Source: Streptomyces sp. NBC_01485
Lineage (GTDB): Bacteria; Actinomycetota; Actinomycetes; Streptomycetales; Streptomycetaceae
Assembly: GCF_036227125.1 (NCBI RefSeq)
Contig: NZ_CP109435.1
Span: 1,054,001-1,118,000, forward strand
Direction: 5' to 3'
DNA: 64,000 bases
Shown: positions 18,723-27,023 of the stretch, one piece after another
How the letters are laid out: every line of letters starts with the position of its first letter
Position numbering within the stretch: the first letter of the stretch is position 1
Notes under the pieces: model-generated
The model's input: only the letters and a program-made list of their open reading frames with translations
The model's database searches: none
Told to the model about the DNA's origin: nothing
Made by a program: the position numbers and the translations under genes

Positions 18723-19970
18723 TCACGCCTCGCGGCGGCCGAAGAGTGCGGTCAGCAGCATGGCCGCGACGGCGAAGGCGCCGGCCGCGAGCATCACGGG
18801 GCGTGGGCCGGACGAGTCGACGATCAGGCCGCCGACGAACGAGCCCACGCCGATGGCCCCGTTGAAGGCCGCCACGTACAGCGAGGACGCGGCCTCGCTC
18901 TCCTCGGGGACGAGCCGCATCACCCAGGTCTGCAGCGCGACGGGCAGCGCGGCGTAGAGCAGGCCCCAGCAGACCAGCATGGCGACGGCCGTCGGAACAC
19001 CGGCGCCGCCCAGGTACATCACGAGCATGACCACGGCCAGCAGCCCCGTGCTGCCGATCAGGCTGGCGCGCAGGGCCCGGCCGACCACGGCGCCCGCCGC
19101 GAAGTTGCCCACCAGCCCGGCCACGCCGAAGACCAGCAGCAACACGCCGATGAGGGACGACCGGACGCCGGTGATGTCCTCCAGGTACGGGGCCACGTAG
19201 GTGAAGGCGAGGAAGTGGCCGCTCATGATCAGCGCGGTGACGCCGACCGCGACGCGCAGCGCCCGGTGCCGCAGCACGTGCCGCAGAGCGCTCAGGCTGC
19301 CGCTGCCCCGGGCCGGCAGCGCGGGCATGCACAGCAGCACCGTCGCCAGGACGAGGAAGCCGAGGACCCCGACGCAGACGAAGGCCACCTGCCAGCCCGC
19401 GGACTGACCCACCGCCGTGCCGAGCGGGGTGCCCGCGACGGAGGCGAGCGAGATGCCGCCCAGGACGACGGAGGTGGCACGGACGGCATGCCGCTCCGGA
19501 ACCAGCCGTACGGCGATCGACACGGCGATCGACCAGAACACCCCGTGCGCCAGGGCCACCACGATGCGCGCGGTCAGCAGCAGCCCGTAGCCGGAGGCGA
19601 CGGCGGCCATGAAGTTGCCGGCCGTGTAGACCACCATGAGGGCGACGAGCAGCCACTTGCGGTCCAGGCGCCCGGTGAGCGCGGTCAGCGGTGCGGCGGT
19701 CACCGCCGCCATCGCCGCGAACCCGCTGACGAGGAACCCCGCGGTGCCCACCGACACCGACGTGCCGTCGGCGATGGCCGGGAGCAGCCCGATGGGCAGG
19801 GTCTCGGTGGTGACGAAGGAGAAGACGCCGAGCGCCAGCCCCACCACGGCCAGCCAGCCGCGCAGCGCCGAGTGCCGGGCCGTCTCGACGGACGCACCAC
19901 CGTCCTCGCCGGTCGAGACGTCGTCGTCTCCGGTCCGCCTGTCGTTCTGGTCGGTCGCGCTCTGGGACAT
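18723..19970 (-). CDS. MFS transporter (DHA1/Cmr-AraJ type exporter)
   Basis: About 415 residues with 12 predicted transmembrane helices after a 50-residue hydrophilic, acidic N-terminus. The motif-A-like loop between helices 2 and 3 reads LTALTGRLDRKWLL. Subfamily features such as GFLVSGFAAMAAVTAAPLTAL match sugar/drug effluxers of the AraJ kind. Two adjacent ATGs (19970 and 19973) are possible; GGAG precedes both. It is divergent from the acyltransferase across a 349-base control region, at the left edge of the proposed 19-42 kb biosynthetic cluster. It is therefore a candidate exporter of the product. Confidence 0.85.
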   Translation of the reverse strand: MSQSATDQNDRRTGDDDVSTGEDGGASVETARHSALRGWLAVVGLALGVFSFVTTETLPIGLLPAIADGTSVSVGTAGFLVSGFAAMAAVTAAPLTALTGRLDRKWLLVALMVVYTAGNFMAAVASGYGLLLTARIVVALAHGVFWSIAVSIAVRLVPERHAVRATSVVLGGISLASVAGTPLGTAVGQSAGWQVAFVCVGVLGFLVLATVLLCMPALPARGSGSLSALRHVLRHRALRVAVGVTALIMSGHFLAFTYVAPYLEDITGVRSSLIGVLLLVFGVAGLVGNFAAGAVVGRALRASLIGSTGLLAVVMLVMYLGGAGVPTAVAMLVCWGLLYAALPVALQTWVMRLVPEESEAASSLYVAAFNGAIGVGSFVGGLIVDSSGPRPVMLAAGAFAVAAMLLTALFGRREA

Positions 19971-20319
19971 CATCGCTCCGGGTGGAATGAATGGTGGGCT
20001 GCGGACCGAAATTCGAGCGGCCTGCCGTCCGTCGGGCACCACGGCGCGCAGAAATATCCGCGGAAGAATTGTCGCGTGTGCATCGGGCCGGGCGGAAGGG
20101 TCTTCCGATCATGGTGGTGGGACCACCAGTCGCCGCAGGGAACCCTGCCACGAGCTGGGGGAACCTGCTCAGGCTGGTGGAGTCCGGGGTGGTGCTGACG
20201 CCAACCGGATAAATTCACCCCGGCAATTGAGCGACTCCTTGGGTAGCTTTCAGTCGGCCCGACGAATGAATTTTCTCGGCCTTGTCAAATGCCCGCCCTT
20301 TGCCTGAAGGAGCAGAAAC
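19971..20319. promoter_or_regulatory. Divergent control region with TGGTGGT-GGG-ACCACCA dyad
   Basis: 349 bases, relatively AT-rich near both ends, between the MFS transporter and the acyltransferase. At 20112-20128 there is a perfect dyad with 7-base arms, embedded in GATCATGGTGGT. The same 12 bases occur on the other strand at 26857-26868, beside the ACP gene. Other dyads of the same core lie at 23732-23749 and 26845-26862, suggesting a shared regulator. Confidence 0.5.
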
Positions 20320-21597
20320 TTGTCGACGGACAAATTGCGTGCGTCGGGGCACGAGAAAGCGGGCAGCGTGCCGCCGCCCGCCGGCTCGACGACACCGGCA
20401 CGTTCCCGCGTGACCCGCCTCGACACGCTGACCGGACTGCGCTTCCCCGCCGCGTTCGTGGTGTTCCTGTACCACGCGTCGCTGCTCGCCTTCCTGGGCG
20501 TCCCGTGGCTGAACAGCAGCTCGGCCGTGACCACCTACTACGACGCCGTCGCGCACGCCGGCGCCCTGGGCGTGACGTTCTTCTTCGTGCTCAGCGGTTT
20601 CGTGCTGACCTGGTCGGCCCGTGACACCGACACCGCCCCGCGCTTCTGGCGGCGCCGCTTCCTCAAGATCGTCCCGAACTACGTCCTGGTCTGGGCGCTG
20701 GCGATGGCGGTGTTCGCGGCCCCGATCACCGACTTCAAGACCGGCACGCTCAACCTCTTCATGGTCCAGGTCTACTACCCGGACTTCGCGGTCAACTTCG
20801 GTGTGAACCCGGCCGGTTGGTCCCTCGCCGTCGAGGCGGTCTTCTACCTGTCCTTCCCGGTCCTGTTCCACTGGATCAAGAAGATCCCGGCGCACCGGCT
20901 GAACCTCTGGGTCGCGGCCGCCGCCGCCGGCATCATCGCGACACCGCTGCTCTCGACGCTGCTGGTGCCGGCCGGCTCGCTGATGATGGCAACGGAGCCC
21001 GACACCTCCGTCAACCAGTACTTCTTCGCCTACATCCTGCCGTTCCCCCGGGTGCTGGACTTCGCCCTGGGCATCCTCGTGGCCCGCTCGGTGATGGCGG
21101 GACGGTGGCGCAACATCGGCATGATCTGGTCGGGTGTGCTGCTCGCCGCCAGCTATGCCGTGGGCTACTTCACGCCGCCCATCTACTCGACGCGGGCGGT
21201 CTGCGTCATCCCCGCCGCGCTGCTCATCGCCGCCGGCGCGATGGCGGACAACGAGGGCAGGTTCACGTTCTGCCGCAACCGGGTGATGGTCTGGCTCGGC
21301 GACATCTCGTTCGCCTTCTACCTGGTGCACTACACGGTGATGGTCGCCGTGTGGAAGCTGCTCGGCAGCAAGTCGTACTCGCCCCTGGAGGCCGTCGGCC
21401 TGATGGCGCTGTGCATGGGCGTCGCGATCCTGGCCTCGTGGGCGATGTTCGCCCTGATCGAGCGGCCGATCACCCAGCGCTGGTCGAACCCGAAGAAGAA
21501 GCTGGTGGCGGCGGCTCCCCCGGCCGAGCCCGAGCCCCGGCCGCTCGCCGCCCGGCGCGCGGGCGAGGACCGTGCGGACGACGGTGTGAGCGCCTGA
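20320..21597 (+). CDS. Membrane acyltransferase 3 family (OafA/NodX-like O-acyltransferase)
   Basis: 425 residues starting at a TTG, seven bases after AAGGAG; no better start exists. About ten transmembrane helices carry the acyltransferase 3 signatures: the helix 1 block RLDTLTGLRFPAAFVVFLYH with the conserved His, and FFFVLSGFVLTW, RFWRRRFLKIVPNY and FYLVHYTVM. Such enzymes acylate sugars, macrolides or lipid headgroups at the membrane. It could add an acyl group to the cluster product, or serve unrelated envelope modification. It is followed by a very strong terminator. Confidence 0.88.
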   Translation: MSTDKLRASGHEKAGSVPPPAGSTTPARSRVTRLDTLTGLRFPAAFVVFLYHASLLAFLGVPWLNSSSAVTTYYDAVAHAGALGVTFFFVLSGFVLTWSARDTDTAPRFWRRRFLKIVPNYVLVWALAMAVFAAPITDFKTGTLNLFMVQVYYPDFAVNFGVNPAGWSLAVEAVFYLSFPVLFHWIKKIPAHRLNLWVAAAAAGIIATPLLSTLLVPAGSLMMATEPDTSVNQYFFAYILPFPRVLDFALGILVARSVMAGRWRNIGMIWSGVLLAASYAVGYFTPPIYSTRAVCVIPAALLIAAGAMADNEGRFTFCRNRVMVWLGDISFAFYLVHYTVMVAVWKLLGSKSYSPLEAVGLMALCMGVAILASWAMFALIERPITQRWSNPKKKLVAAAPPAEPEPRPLAARRAGEDRADDGVSA

Positions 21598-21610
21598 CCG
21601 TACGCGGCTG

Positions 21611-21658
21611 AGGACCGTCTGCCCCACCTGGCCGGAGCCGGGTGGGGCAGACGGTCCT
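21611..21658. terminator. Strong bidirectional terminator, 18-bp perfect arms
   Basis: AGGACCGTCTGCCCCACC at 21611-21628 pairs perfectly with 21641-21658 around a 12-base loop; CTTTG follows on the plus strand. It separates the convergent acyltransferase and reductase genes. Confidence 0.93.
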
Positions 21659-21676
21659 TTGTGTCGCAGGGGTGGT

Positions 21677-22330
21677 TCAGGCGGTGCGGCCGGCCGCGGC
21701 GCGCAGGCCCGCGGCGGTGGAGAACAGGCCGAAGAGCGGGCCGCCGGGATCCACGGCGGCCGATTCGTCCAGGCCGCCGAGATGGACCGGGACGAAGCCG
21801 GCGTCATGCACCAGGGTCTCCGTGACCCGCTGGGCGCCGGCGTCGTCTGACGCGATGGCCATGCCCCAGAAGTGCCGCTGCTGGGTGCCGCGCGACCACA
21901 GCAGTTCGTCCGGGAAGTGGGTGAACGCACGGGTGACGGCACTCTCGGGCAACCGCTTGGCGGTCCAGCTCCCCTGGGTGATGCCCGCGCCGAGCTGGGA
22001 GGCGAAGAGTCCGTCCTCCGCCACGCCGAACGGGCTGGTGGCGTCGACCACGGTCTTTCCGGCGAGCCGGTCCGCGAACCGGTCCAGCAGGTCGTCGAGG
22101 GCCGGGTGCGGGACGGCCAGCAGGACGACGTCGCTCGACTCCACCGCCTCGGCGTACGTCGCGGCCCGGGCCCGGTCGCCCAACGGCTCGACGAACGAGG
22201 CGAGTCGGCCGGGGGTCCGGGAGCCGAACGTCACCGTGTGTCCGGCCGCCAGCCAGTGCCGGCCGAGCGGGCGGCCGATGTTTCCCGCGCCGAGGATGCC
22301 TATGGTCAGGGGGGTCGCCGAAGCGGTCAT
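21677..22330 (-). CDS. F420/NADP-type oxidoreductase (NADP oxidoreductase coenzyme F420-dependent family)
   Basis: 217 residues. The N-terminal Rossmann fold begins LTIGILGAGNIGRPLGRHW with the GxGxxG loop, followed by VTFGSRTPG, where Ser-Arg points to NADP(H) binding. A typical hydrophobic strand SDVVLLAVPHPAL follows. Family members move hydride between NADPH and F420, or reduce a ketone or imine. The ATG at 22330 has GGAGGAG six bases upstream. It follows the KAS III gene by 55 bases on the same strand, so they are probably co-transcribed. Confidence 0.83.
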   Translation of the reverse strand: MTASATPLTIGILGAGNIGRPLGRHWLAAGHTVTFGSRTPGRLASFVEPLGDRARAATYAEAVESSDVVLLAVPHPALDDLLDRFADRLAGKTVVDATSPFGVAEDGLFASQLGAGITQGSWTAKRLPESAVTRAFTHFPDELLWSRGTQQRHFWGMAIASDDAGAQRVTETLVHDAGFVPVHLGGLDESAAVDPGGPLFGLFSTAAGLRAAAGRTA

Positions 22331-22385
22331 CTGGAACTCCTCCGGGGTCGTGCGTGGATGAGCGGGCATGGGTGTCGGCCGTCGG

Positions 22386-23429
22386 TCATCCCTGACCGAC
22401 GGCCGACGTGGACGGGTCTCGGTGCGGCACGATGTCGGGCCAGACCAGAGCGGTCGAACCCCAGGTCACACCGCCGCCGAAGGCGCTCATCAGCACCCGG
22501 TCGCCGGGGGTGATCAGGCCTCCGGCCACGGAGTCGGCGAGCGCCAGCGGGATGGACGCGGCGGAGGTGTTGCCCACCCGGTCGAGATTGACGACCGTCC
22601 GCTCCCTGGCCATCCCGAGCTGGTCGGCCACGGCGTGCAGGATCCGTACGTTCGCCTGGTGGCCGACGAACCAGTCCACCGACTCCGGGGCCCACCCGGC
22701 GCGGTCGAGCATGGCCTGCGAGGAGGCCGCCATCCGGGTCACGGCGTGCCGGAACACCGGCTGGCCCTGCATGGTGAAGTACGAGTCGGCAGGACGCGGC
22801 CCGGGCTCGTCGGCGCCGGTGGCCGGATGCCGGGAACCGCCGCGCGGAACGACGATGAGGTCCTTCAGCGAGCCGTCGCTGCCGAGGTCGTGCCCGAGCA
22901 GCGCGCCCGGTTCCGTGGGGTCGCCGGCCCGCAGCACGACGGCCCCGGCGCCGTCGCCGAAGATGACCGAGGTGGTGCGGTCCTGCGGGTTGAGGATCGT
23001 GGAGTACGTCTCCGCGCCGATGACCAGCACGCGTTCGGCGACACCGCAGGCGATGGCGCCCGCGGCGGAGGCCAGCGCGTAGACGAACCCGCTGCACACG
23101 GCGGCGATGTCATAGGCGGCGACGGCCTCCAGGCCCAGCCGGGAGGCGACTTCGGGAGCCGTCGCCGGACAGGGGTGGTCCGGGGTGGTCGTGGCGAGGA
23201 CCACCAGGTCGACGTCGCCGGAGCCCGCCGACTTCAGTGCCCGTGCGCCCGCCTCCACGGCCAGGTCGCCGGTTGCGGTCCCGGGGTCGGCCCAGTGCCG
23301 CTGGGTGATGCCGGTCCTGGTGCGGATCCATTCGTCCGAGGTGTCCAGGGTCCGGGAGATCTCCTCGTTGGTCACGACGCGGGGCGGGAGATACGTCCCG
23401 AGCCCGGCGAGGACCGCTGCTCCACTCAT
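22386..23429 (-). CDS. Beta-ketoacyl-ACP synthase III (FabH-like), cluster-associated
   Basis: 347 residues. The catalytic triad is complete: Cys112 in AAVCSGFVYAL, His in VGHQANVRIL and Asn in VGNTSAASIPLAL. FabH-like enzymes condense an acyl-CoA with malonyl-ACP to start a chain. It is the only ketosynthase in the 19-42 kb cluster, where its ACP partner is probably the stand-alone ACP at 27 kb. Together with the AfsA-like enzyme it suggests that a beta-ketoacyl unit is made for further condensation. A GGGAGG site precedes the ATG. The FAS-type fabD/fabF neighbours of a housekeeping fabH are missing. Confidence 0.9.
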   Translation of the reverse strand: MSGAAVLAGLGTYLPPRVVTNEEISRTLDTSDEWIRTRTGITQRHWADPGTATGDLAVEAGARALKSAGSGDVDLVVLATTTPDHPCPATAPEVASRLGLEAVAAYDIAAVCSGFVYALASAAGAIACGVAERVLVIGAETYSTILNPQDRTTSVIFGDGAGAVVLRAGDPTEPGALLGHDLGSDGSLKDLIVVPRGGSRHPATGADEPGPRPADSYFTMQGQPVFRHAVTRMAASSQAMLDRAGWAPESVDWFVGHQANVRILHAVADQLGMARERTVVNLDRVGNTSAASIPLALADSVAGGLITPGDRVLMSAFGGGVTWGSTALVWPDIVPHRDPSTSAVGQG

Positions 23430-23806
23430 GCCCCGGCCTCCCGCACCGGCCGGCGGGCGTGCCGTAGATGTCGGTGGGACAACACATACGTCAAGGGGGC
23501 CTCCATAGGCGCCGGTTCGGGAAGCCGCTCCCGGGCATGGCGGATGGGCCGGCCTCCGCTCGGCGGAGGGCGACGGACGCGGCAGGGGCGTCACCGGCAG
23601 GCCTGGTACACGGTCACCGGACGCGGCTTGTTACGAACGGCGCGGATGTTCGCGCCGTCTCGAAGACGTACGACGATTATCCGGCTGCCGACAGGTGCCT
23701 GCCAGACCGTACGGACGCTGTGGGCGCCCGCGGTGGTGGCGGGACCACCACCCTGCACGACGTGCGAGGCCCCGGCCCCGGCCACTCGACGGGCCGGGGC
23801 GGCCGG
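23430..23806. promoter_or_regulatory. Control region between XRE regulator and KAS III, with GGTGGT-N6-ACCACC
   Basis: 377 bases without a convincing gene. At 23732-23749 there is GGTGGT, six bases, ACCACC, the same half-sites and spacing as at 26845-26862. It would serve the KAS III/reductase transcription unit on the minus strand. A short minus-strand open frame (23591-23785) has no support. Confidence 0.5.
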
Positions 23807-24625
23807 TCACGGCCGGGGATCGGCGACGCCCGGCGGCAGGTAGACCAGCAGCCGGGTGCAGGCGGCCTCGTCCAGGTCCATGGTGAACAGCACGAAGGGG
23901 AGGCGGCCGGCGGCCGGCGAGTCCACCTCGGCGGTCGTCGGCACGAACTCCTCGACTTCGTGGCGGGCCCACAGTTCGGCGAAACGGGGGTCGTTCTGGG
24001 CGAGTTGGTCCGCCGTCTGCTCGTACCGGGGATCGTCGGCGACGTACGAGGCCTGGAGCCGGAACCGGGCGGTCATCGCCCGTGCCACCTGGGGCCAGTT
24101 CAGATACCGCCTGCCGTGGGATCCGGTGAACAGGCTGGTCAGGTAGTTGTGGTTGCCGTCGCGGCCCAGGCGCAGCATGTCGGCCGCCGGGCGGTTGACC
24201 GCGAGGACGTCCCAGTAGCGGTCGATGACGCACGCCGGCCCCGACAACTGGGTGTCCACCACCCGTTGGAACACCTCGGGGTCCGGGAGGCCGCCGCCCG
24301 ACACGGGCAGCGGAGGGTTGGCGTCCGCGAGGCGGTACAGGTGGACCCGTTCGAGTTCGCTGAGCCGCAGGGCGCGGCTGATCGCGTCCAGTATCCCGTC
24401 CGAGACCCGGATGGGGCGGCCCTGCTCCAGCCACGCGTACCAGGACGCGCTCACCCCGGCGAGGACAGCCACCTCCTCACGCCGCAGCCCCACCCGGGCG
24501 CGCCGGCCCGCGGTGACCAGCCCGACGTCCGCAGGGGAGAGCCCGGCGCGGCGGCTGCGCAGGAAGTGCGTCAGTTGGCTGCGTCGCTTGTTCTTGGGGT
24601 GGGTCCGGGAAGGCATGGCGTCCAT
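23807..24625 (-). CDS. XRE-family regulator with MmyB-type ligand-binding domain (first of two)
   Basis: About 272 residues. The N-terminal HTH (about 20-85) contains GLRREEVAVLAGVSASWYAW and LEQGR, the signature of MmyB-like regulators. The C-terminal part (about 100-265) is the MmyB ligand-binding PAS-like domain, which in solved relatives binds a fatty-acid-like ligand. In-frame ATGs at 24625 and 24616 are both possible; no strong ribosome-binding site decides. It lies between the thioesterase and KAS III genes on the same strand, so it likely controls the cluster in response to a pathway acyl compound (inference). Confidence 0.85.
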   Translation of the reverse strand: MDAMPSRTHPKNKRRSQLTHFLRSRRAGLSPADVGLVTAGRRARVGLRREEVAVLAGVSASWYAWLEQGRPIRVSDGILDAISRALRLSELERVHLYRLADANPPLPVSGGGLPDPEVFQRVVDTQLSGPACVIDRYWDVLAVNRPAADMLRLGRDGNHNYLTSLFTGSHGRRYLNWPQVARAMTARFRLQASYVADDPRYEQTADQLAQNDPRFAELWARHEVEEFVPTTAEVDSPAAGRLPFVLFTMDLDEAACTRLLVYLPPGVADPRP

Positions 24626-24691
24626 GTGAACCGAATGTAGGTCGCGCGAACACGGACTGTCAGCGGTGAGAATCACATCTCAGGCGGTTTG

Positions 24692-24733
24692 GAAGAGCGC
24701 CGCCCGGTGTATCGGACGCGCGAGGCGCTCTTC
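24692..24733. terminator. Hairpin between thioesterase and first XRE gene
   Basis: Ten-base perfect arms (24692-24701 and 24724-24733) enclose a 22-base loop. It lies 48 bases after the thioesterase stop on the minus strand and may end that transcript before the XRE gene. Confidence 0.5.
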
Positions 24734-24780
24734 GGCGGATCGTCCCAAGTGACGTACGGCAGACGAAAATTGACGGACCT

Positions 24781-25575
24781 TCAGTTCATGTCCATCTCGA
24801 GTACACGTGTCAACTCCGCGAAGAACAGGTCCTTGTGCTCCCGATGGAAGAAGTGGCCGCCGGGAAAGGCGTGGAGCGAGAACCGCCCCCCGGCGTGGGT
24901 GCGCCACGCGTCGGCCTGCGCCGCGGAGACCAGCGGATCGCCGGTGCCGTACAGAACGTGCACCGGGCAGGGCAACGGACGCTGCCCCGCCGCCGGATAC
25001 CTGTAGGTGCCACACACGTGGAGGTCTGCCCGGAGCCGGTCCGCGACGGCTCGCATGCGCCGGGGGTCCTCCCGCACCAGCCGGCCGACTCCGTCGAGGC
25101 CCAGCAGCAGTTCGAGCGTCGCGGCGTCCGACAGCTCCCCGGTCAGGTGCGCTTCGGACGGCAGATGCGGCGCGCGGTGGGCCCCGGCCACGAAGCGGGC
25201 GGGCGGGCGGCATCCCGCGGCGAGCTGCCGCTGCGCCACGCCGTAGGCGACCAGCGAACCCATGCTGTGGCCGTAGAACGCGTAGGGCTCGTCGAGAGCG
25301 GGAGCCAGTCGCCGGGTCACCTCGCCCACCAGCGCGTCCATCGTGCCGACGGCGCCGGGGTCGTCGCTCCGGGCGGACGGGCGCGGCGGCAGGGACACCG
25401 GCACCACCTCCACGCCGCGCCCGAGCCGCTGCCCCCAGCCCGCGAAGGACCAGGCGCTGCCGCCCGCGTGATGGAAGCAGAACAGGCGGAGCCGGGCGGC
25501 CTCGCTCTTCGTGGGGGTACTCGTCGCCGTGCCCGCCGCTGTGTCCGCCGGGATGTTCGCCGCTGTGTGGACCAT
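24781..25575 (-). CDS. Type II thioesterase (alpha/beta hydrolase)
   Basis: About 264 residues of the GrsT/RifR family. It shows RLFCFHHAGGSAWSFAGW at the start of the fold, the nucleophile elbow YGHSMGSLVAYG (Ser in GHSMG), the Asp in YGTGDPLVSA and the catalytic His in FPGGHFFH. Such enzymes clear misprimed or stalled acyl groups from carrier proteins. The neighbouring PKS-like equipment is a KAS III and a single ACP, so it probably edits that ACP or releases its chain. The ATG at 25575 is chosen by alignment; an upstream GTG would add about 28 residues of poor quality. Confidence 0.87.
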   Translation of the reverse strand: MVHTAANIPADTAAGTATSTPTKSEAARLRLFCFHHAGGSAWSFAGWGQRLGRGVEVVPVSLPPRPSARSDDPGAVGTMDALVGEVTRRLAPALDEPYAFYGHSMGSLVAYGVAQRQLAAGCRPPARFVAGAHRAPHLPSEAHLTGELSDAATLELLLGLDGVGRLVREDPRRMRAVADRLRADLHVCGTYRYPAAGQRPLPCPVHVLYGTGDPLVSAAQADAWRTHAGGRFSLHAFPGGHFFHREHKDLFFAELTRVLEMDMN

Positions 25576-25707
25576 GGTCGCCAGTCTGACGCGGACGAGC
25601 GGCGGGAGGCAGTGCGTGCCGAACCGGGTACTGCCAACACCATCAGTCGAGACCGGCATCGATCACCGGAAATCACCGGAGTTACGCTTATCGACATTCT
25701 TCGTTAC

Positions 25708-25736
25708 TTGAAAGTTCTACTTGCGAGTTGGATGTA
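25708..25736 (+). promoter_or_regulatory. Possible promoter for the second XRE regulator
   Basis: TTGAAA (25708-25713) lies 17 bases before GATGTA (25731-25736), in an AT-rich stretch about 100 bases upstream of the XRE start. The -10 match is weak; the region clearly serves divergent genes. Confidence 0.3.
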
Positions 25737-25835
25737 GCGTCCAATACACTGCCGCAGTCGATTTCCGAAATCCTTGAAACTCGCACAATGGCAGGAATTT
25801 CGACGCCGAGAGATCAAAGGGAAAGAGGCCGATAC

Positions 25836-26699
25836 ATGCAGATGACCGCATCCCCCCCGGTATCCGGACTGTTACGACGAACAAAACTCCGTCACTTTCT
25901 GCGGGCCCGTCGGGCGCAGATATCACCGGAAGAAGTCGGGCTGGTGAACATGGAGCGGCGACGGACCCCCGGACTGCGCCGCGAGGAGGTGGCGGCCCTG
26001 GCCGGAGTCGGTGTGTCCTGGTACACCTGGCTCGAGCAGGGACGGGACATCAACGTCTCCGAAGAGATCGTCAACGCCGTCGGCAACGCCCTCCGGCTCG
26101 AAGGCTGCGAGCGCGAGTATTTCTACCGGCTGGCCGGACACAATCCCCCACCGCGCACGGGGGGCAGCAGCCGGGACATCGTGTACGAACGGATGTGCGC
26201 GCTCGTCGAAGGGTGGGCGTCCAATCCGGCCTACATCACCGACCGGTACGGCAGCATCGAAATGGCCAGCCGTTCTGCGCGCTTCCTGTTCCGGGTCAAC
26301 GCGCGGGGCGACAACTGCGTGGTCAAGTTCTTCACCGATCCACCCACCCGCGAGAAGTATCCGGACGCGGCGGAGGTGGGGCGCGGGCTGGTGGCCCAGT
26401 TCCGGGCGCAGTCGGCCCGCTTCCCGGACGACCCGGAGTTCGACCGCATCGCCGAGTCGCTCTGTGAGCGCAGCCCGCACTTCGCCGAGCTGTGGGACTG
26501 CCACGAGGTCGACGATCGTCACCAGTACGTGCGCAAGATCGCGCATCCGCAGGCCGGGGTCATGGTCTTCGACCGTCTGGTGATGCGTGTGCCGGAGTGT
26601 CCCGACTCACTCCTGACGCTGTACGTCGCCCAGCCCGGGACGGGCCTGGCGGCCGAGCAGTCGCGCGGGTTGGTCGGCGCGCGTGCCGAGGCCGCCTGA
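25836..26699 (+). CDS. XRE-family regulator with MmyB-type domain and a TTA codon (second of two)
   Basis: 287 residues from the ATG behind AAAGGGAAAGAGG; an upstream in-frame ATG at 25728 lacks a site. The HTH contains LRREEVAALAGVGVSWYTW followed by LEQGRD, and the rest is an MmyB-like sensor domain. Codon 13 is TTA (25872-25874), so translation should depend on bldA tRNA and be delayed to development, as for many antibiotic activators. It is followed by a terminator and stands between the two arms of the cluster, so it is the best candidate for the pathway-specific regulator. Its relation to the other MmyB-type gene (activator/repressor pair or paralogue) is open. Confidence 0.87.
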   Translation: MQMTASPPVSGLLRRTKLRHFLRARRAQISPEEVGLVNMERRRTPGLRREEVAALAGVGVSWYTWLEQGRDINVSEEIVNAVGNALRLEGCEREYFYRLAGHNPPPRTGGSSRDIVYERMCALVEGWASNPAYITDRYGSIEMASRSARFLFRVNARGDNCVVKFFTDPPTREKYPDAAEVGRGLVAQFRAQSARFPDDPEFDRIAESLCERSPHFAELWDCHEVDDRHQYVRKIAHPQAGVMVFDRLVMRVPECPDSLLTLYVAQPGTGLAAEQSRGLVGARAEAA

Positions 26700-26721
26700 G
26701 CCGTACCCCGCTCCCCCACGG

Positions 26722-26746
26722 AACGCCGGCTCGGGACGCCGGCGTT
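26722..26746 (+). terminator. Hairpin terminator after the second XRE gene
   Basis: AACGCCGGC (26722-26730) pairs perfectly with GCCGGCGTT (26738-26746) around seven bases and is followed by TCGGCTCTT. It lies 22 bases after the stop codon. Confidence 0.75.
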
Positions 26747-26755
26747 TCGGCTCTT

Positions 26756-26803
26756 CCCGCACGTCTTCCCACGCGTCCTCCCGCACGTCTTCCCACGCGT
26801 CCT
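26756..26803. repeat. Two tandem copies of a 24-bp unit
   Basis: The unit starting CCCGCACGTCTTCCCACGCG occurs at 26756-26779 and identically at 26780-26803. It lies between the terminator of the XRE gene and the dyad ahead of the ACP operon. Confidence 0.85.
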
Positions 26804-26844
26804 CCCGCGCGAATACGCGTACGCGGGATCCGGTTCTCCGCGGA

Positions 26845-26862
26845 GGTGGTGTTCGTACCACC
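26845..26862. promoter_or_regulatory. GGTGGT-N6-ACCACC dyad ahead of the ACP operon
   Basis: Half-sites at 26845-26850 and 26857-26862 flank GTTCGT. The right half continues as ATGATC, so the minus strand reads GATCATGGTGGT, the same 12 bases as at 20107-20118. A third copy of the dyad lies at 23732-23749. Candidate operator for one of the XRE regulators. Confidence 0.5.
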
Positions 26863-27023
26863 ATGATCAGGAGACACTTCCTCTTCCAGTGCCGCGACTC
26901 CCAGGATGAATGTGGGACGCGGCGGAATTGAAGCCGCTGAATTCCCCGGTCTTCAAGAACTGTCGTGCGCACAGTGCGGTGCGGTGCTGAAACAGTTCTT
27001 CCCAGGAATCTGCGGAGGAAGAA

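Larger units (their letters stand above)
26700..27023. other. 324-base gap before the ACP operon
   Basis: No gene is visible. It contains the terminator at 26722-26746, two exact copies of a 24-base unit (26756-26803), the GGTGGT-N6-ACCACC dyad (26845-26862) and an AT-richer stretch before the ACP ribosome-binding site. It should hold the promoter of the long plus-strand operon. Confidence 0.55.

Noticed and set aside
20112..20128. TGGTGGT-GGG-ACCACCA read as a terminator
   Set aside because: It lies upstream of both divergent genes, with a three-base loop and no T run, and shares its core with other upstream dyads; an operator is more likely.
23591..23785. 64-codon minus-strand frame before the KAS III gene
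   Set aside because: Overlaps the GGTGGT dyad, lacks a ribosome-binding site and has no recognisable features; treated as control region.
24692..24733. Possible riboswitch before the XRE gene
   Set aside because: Only a simple hairpin is visible, without conserved core elements of any riboswitch class known to me.
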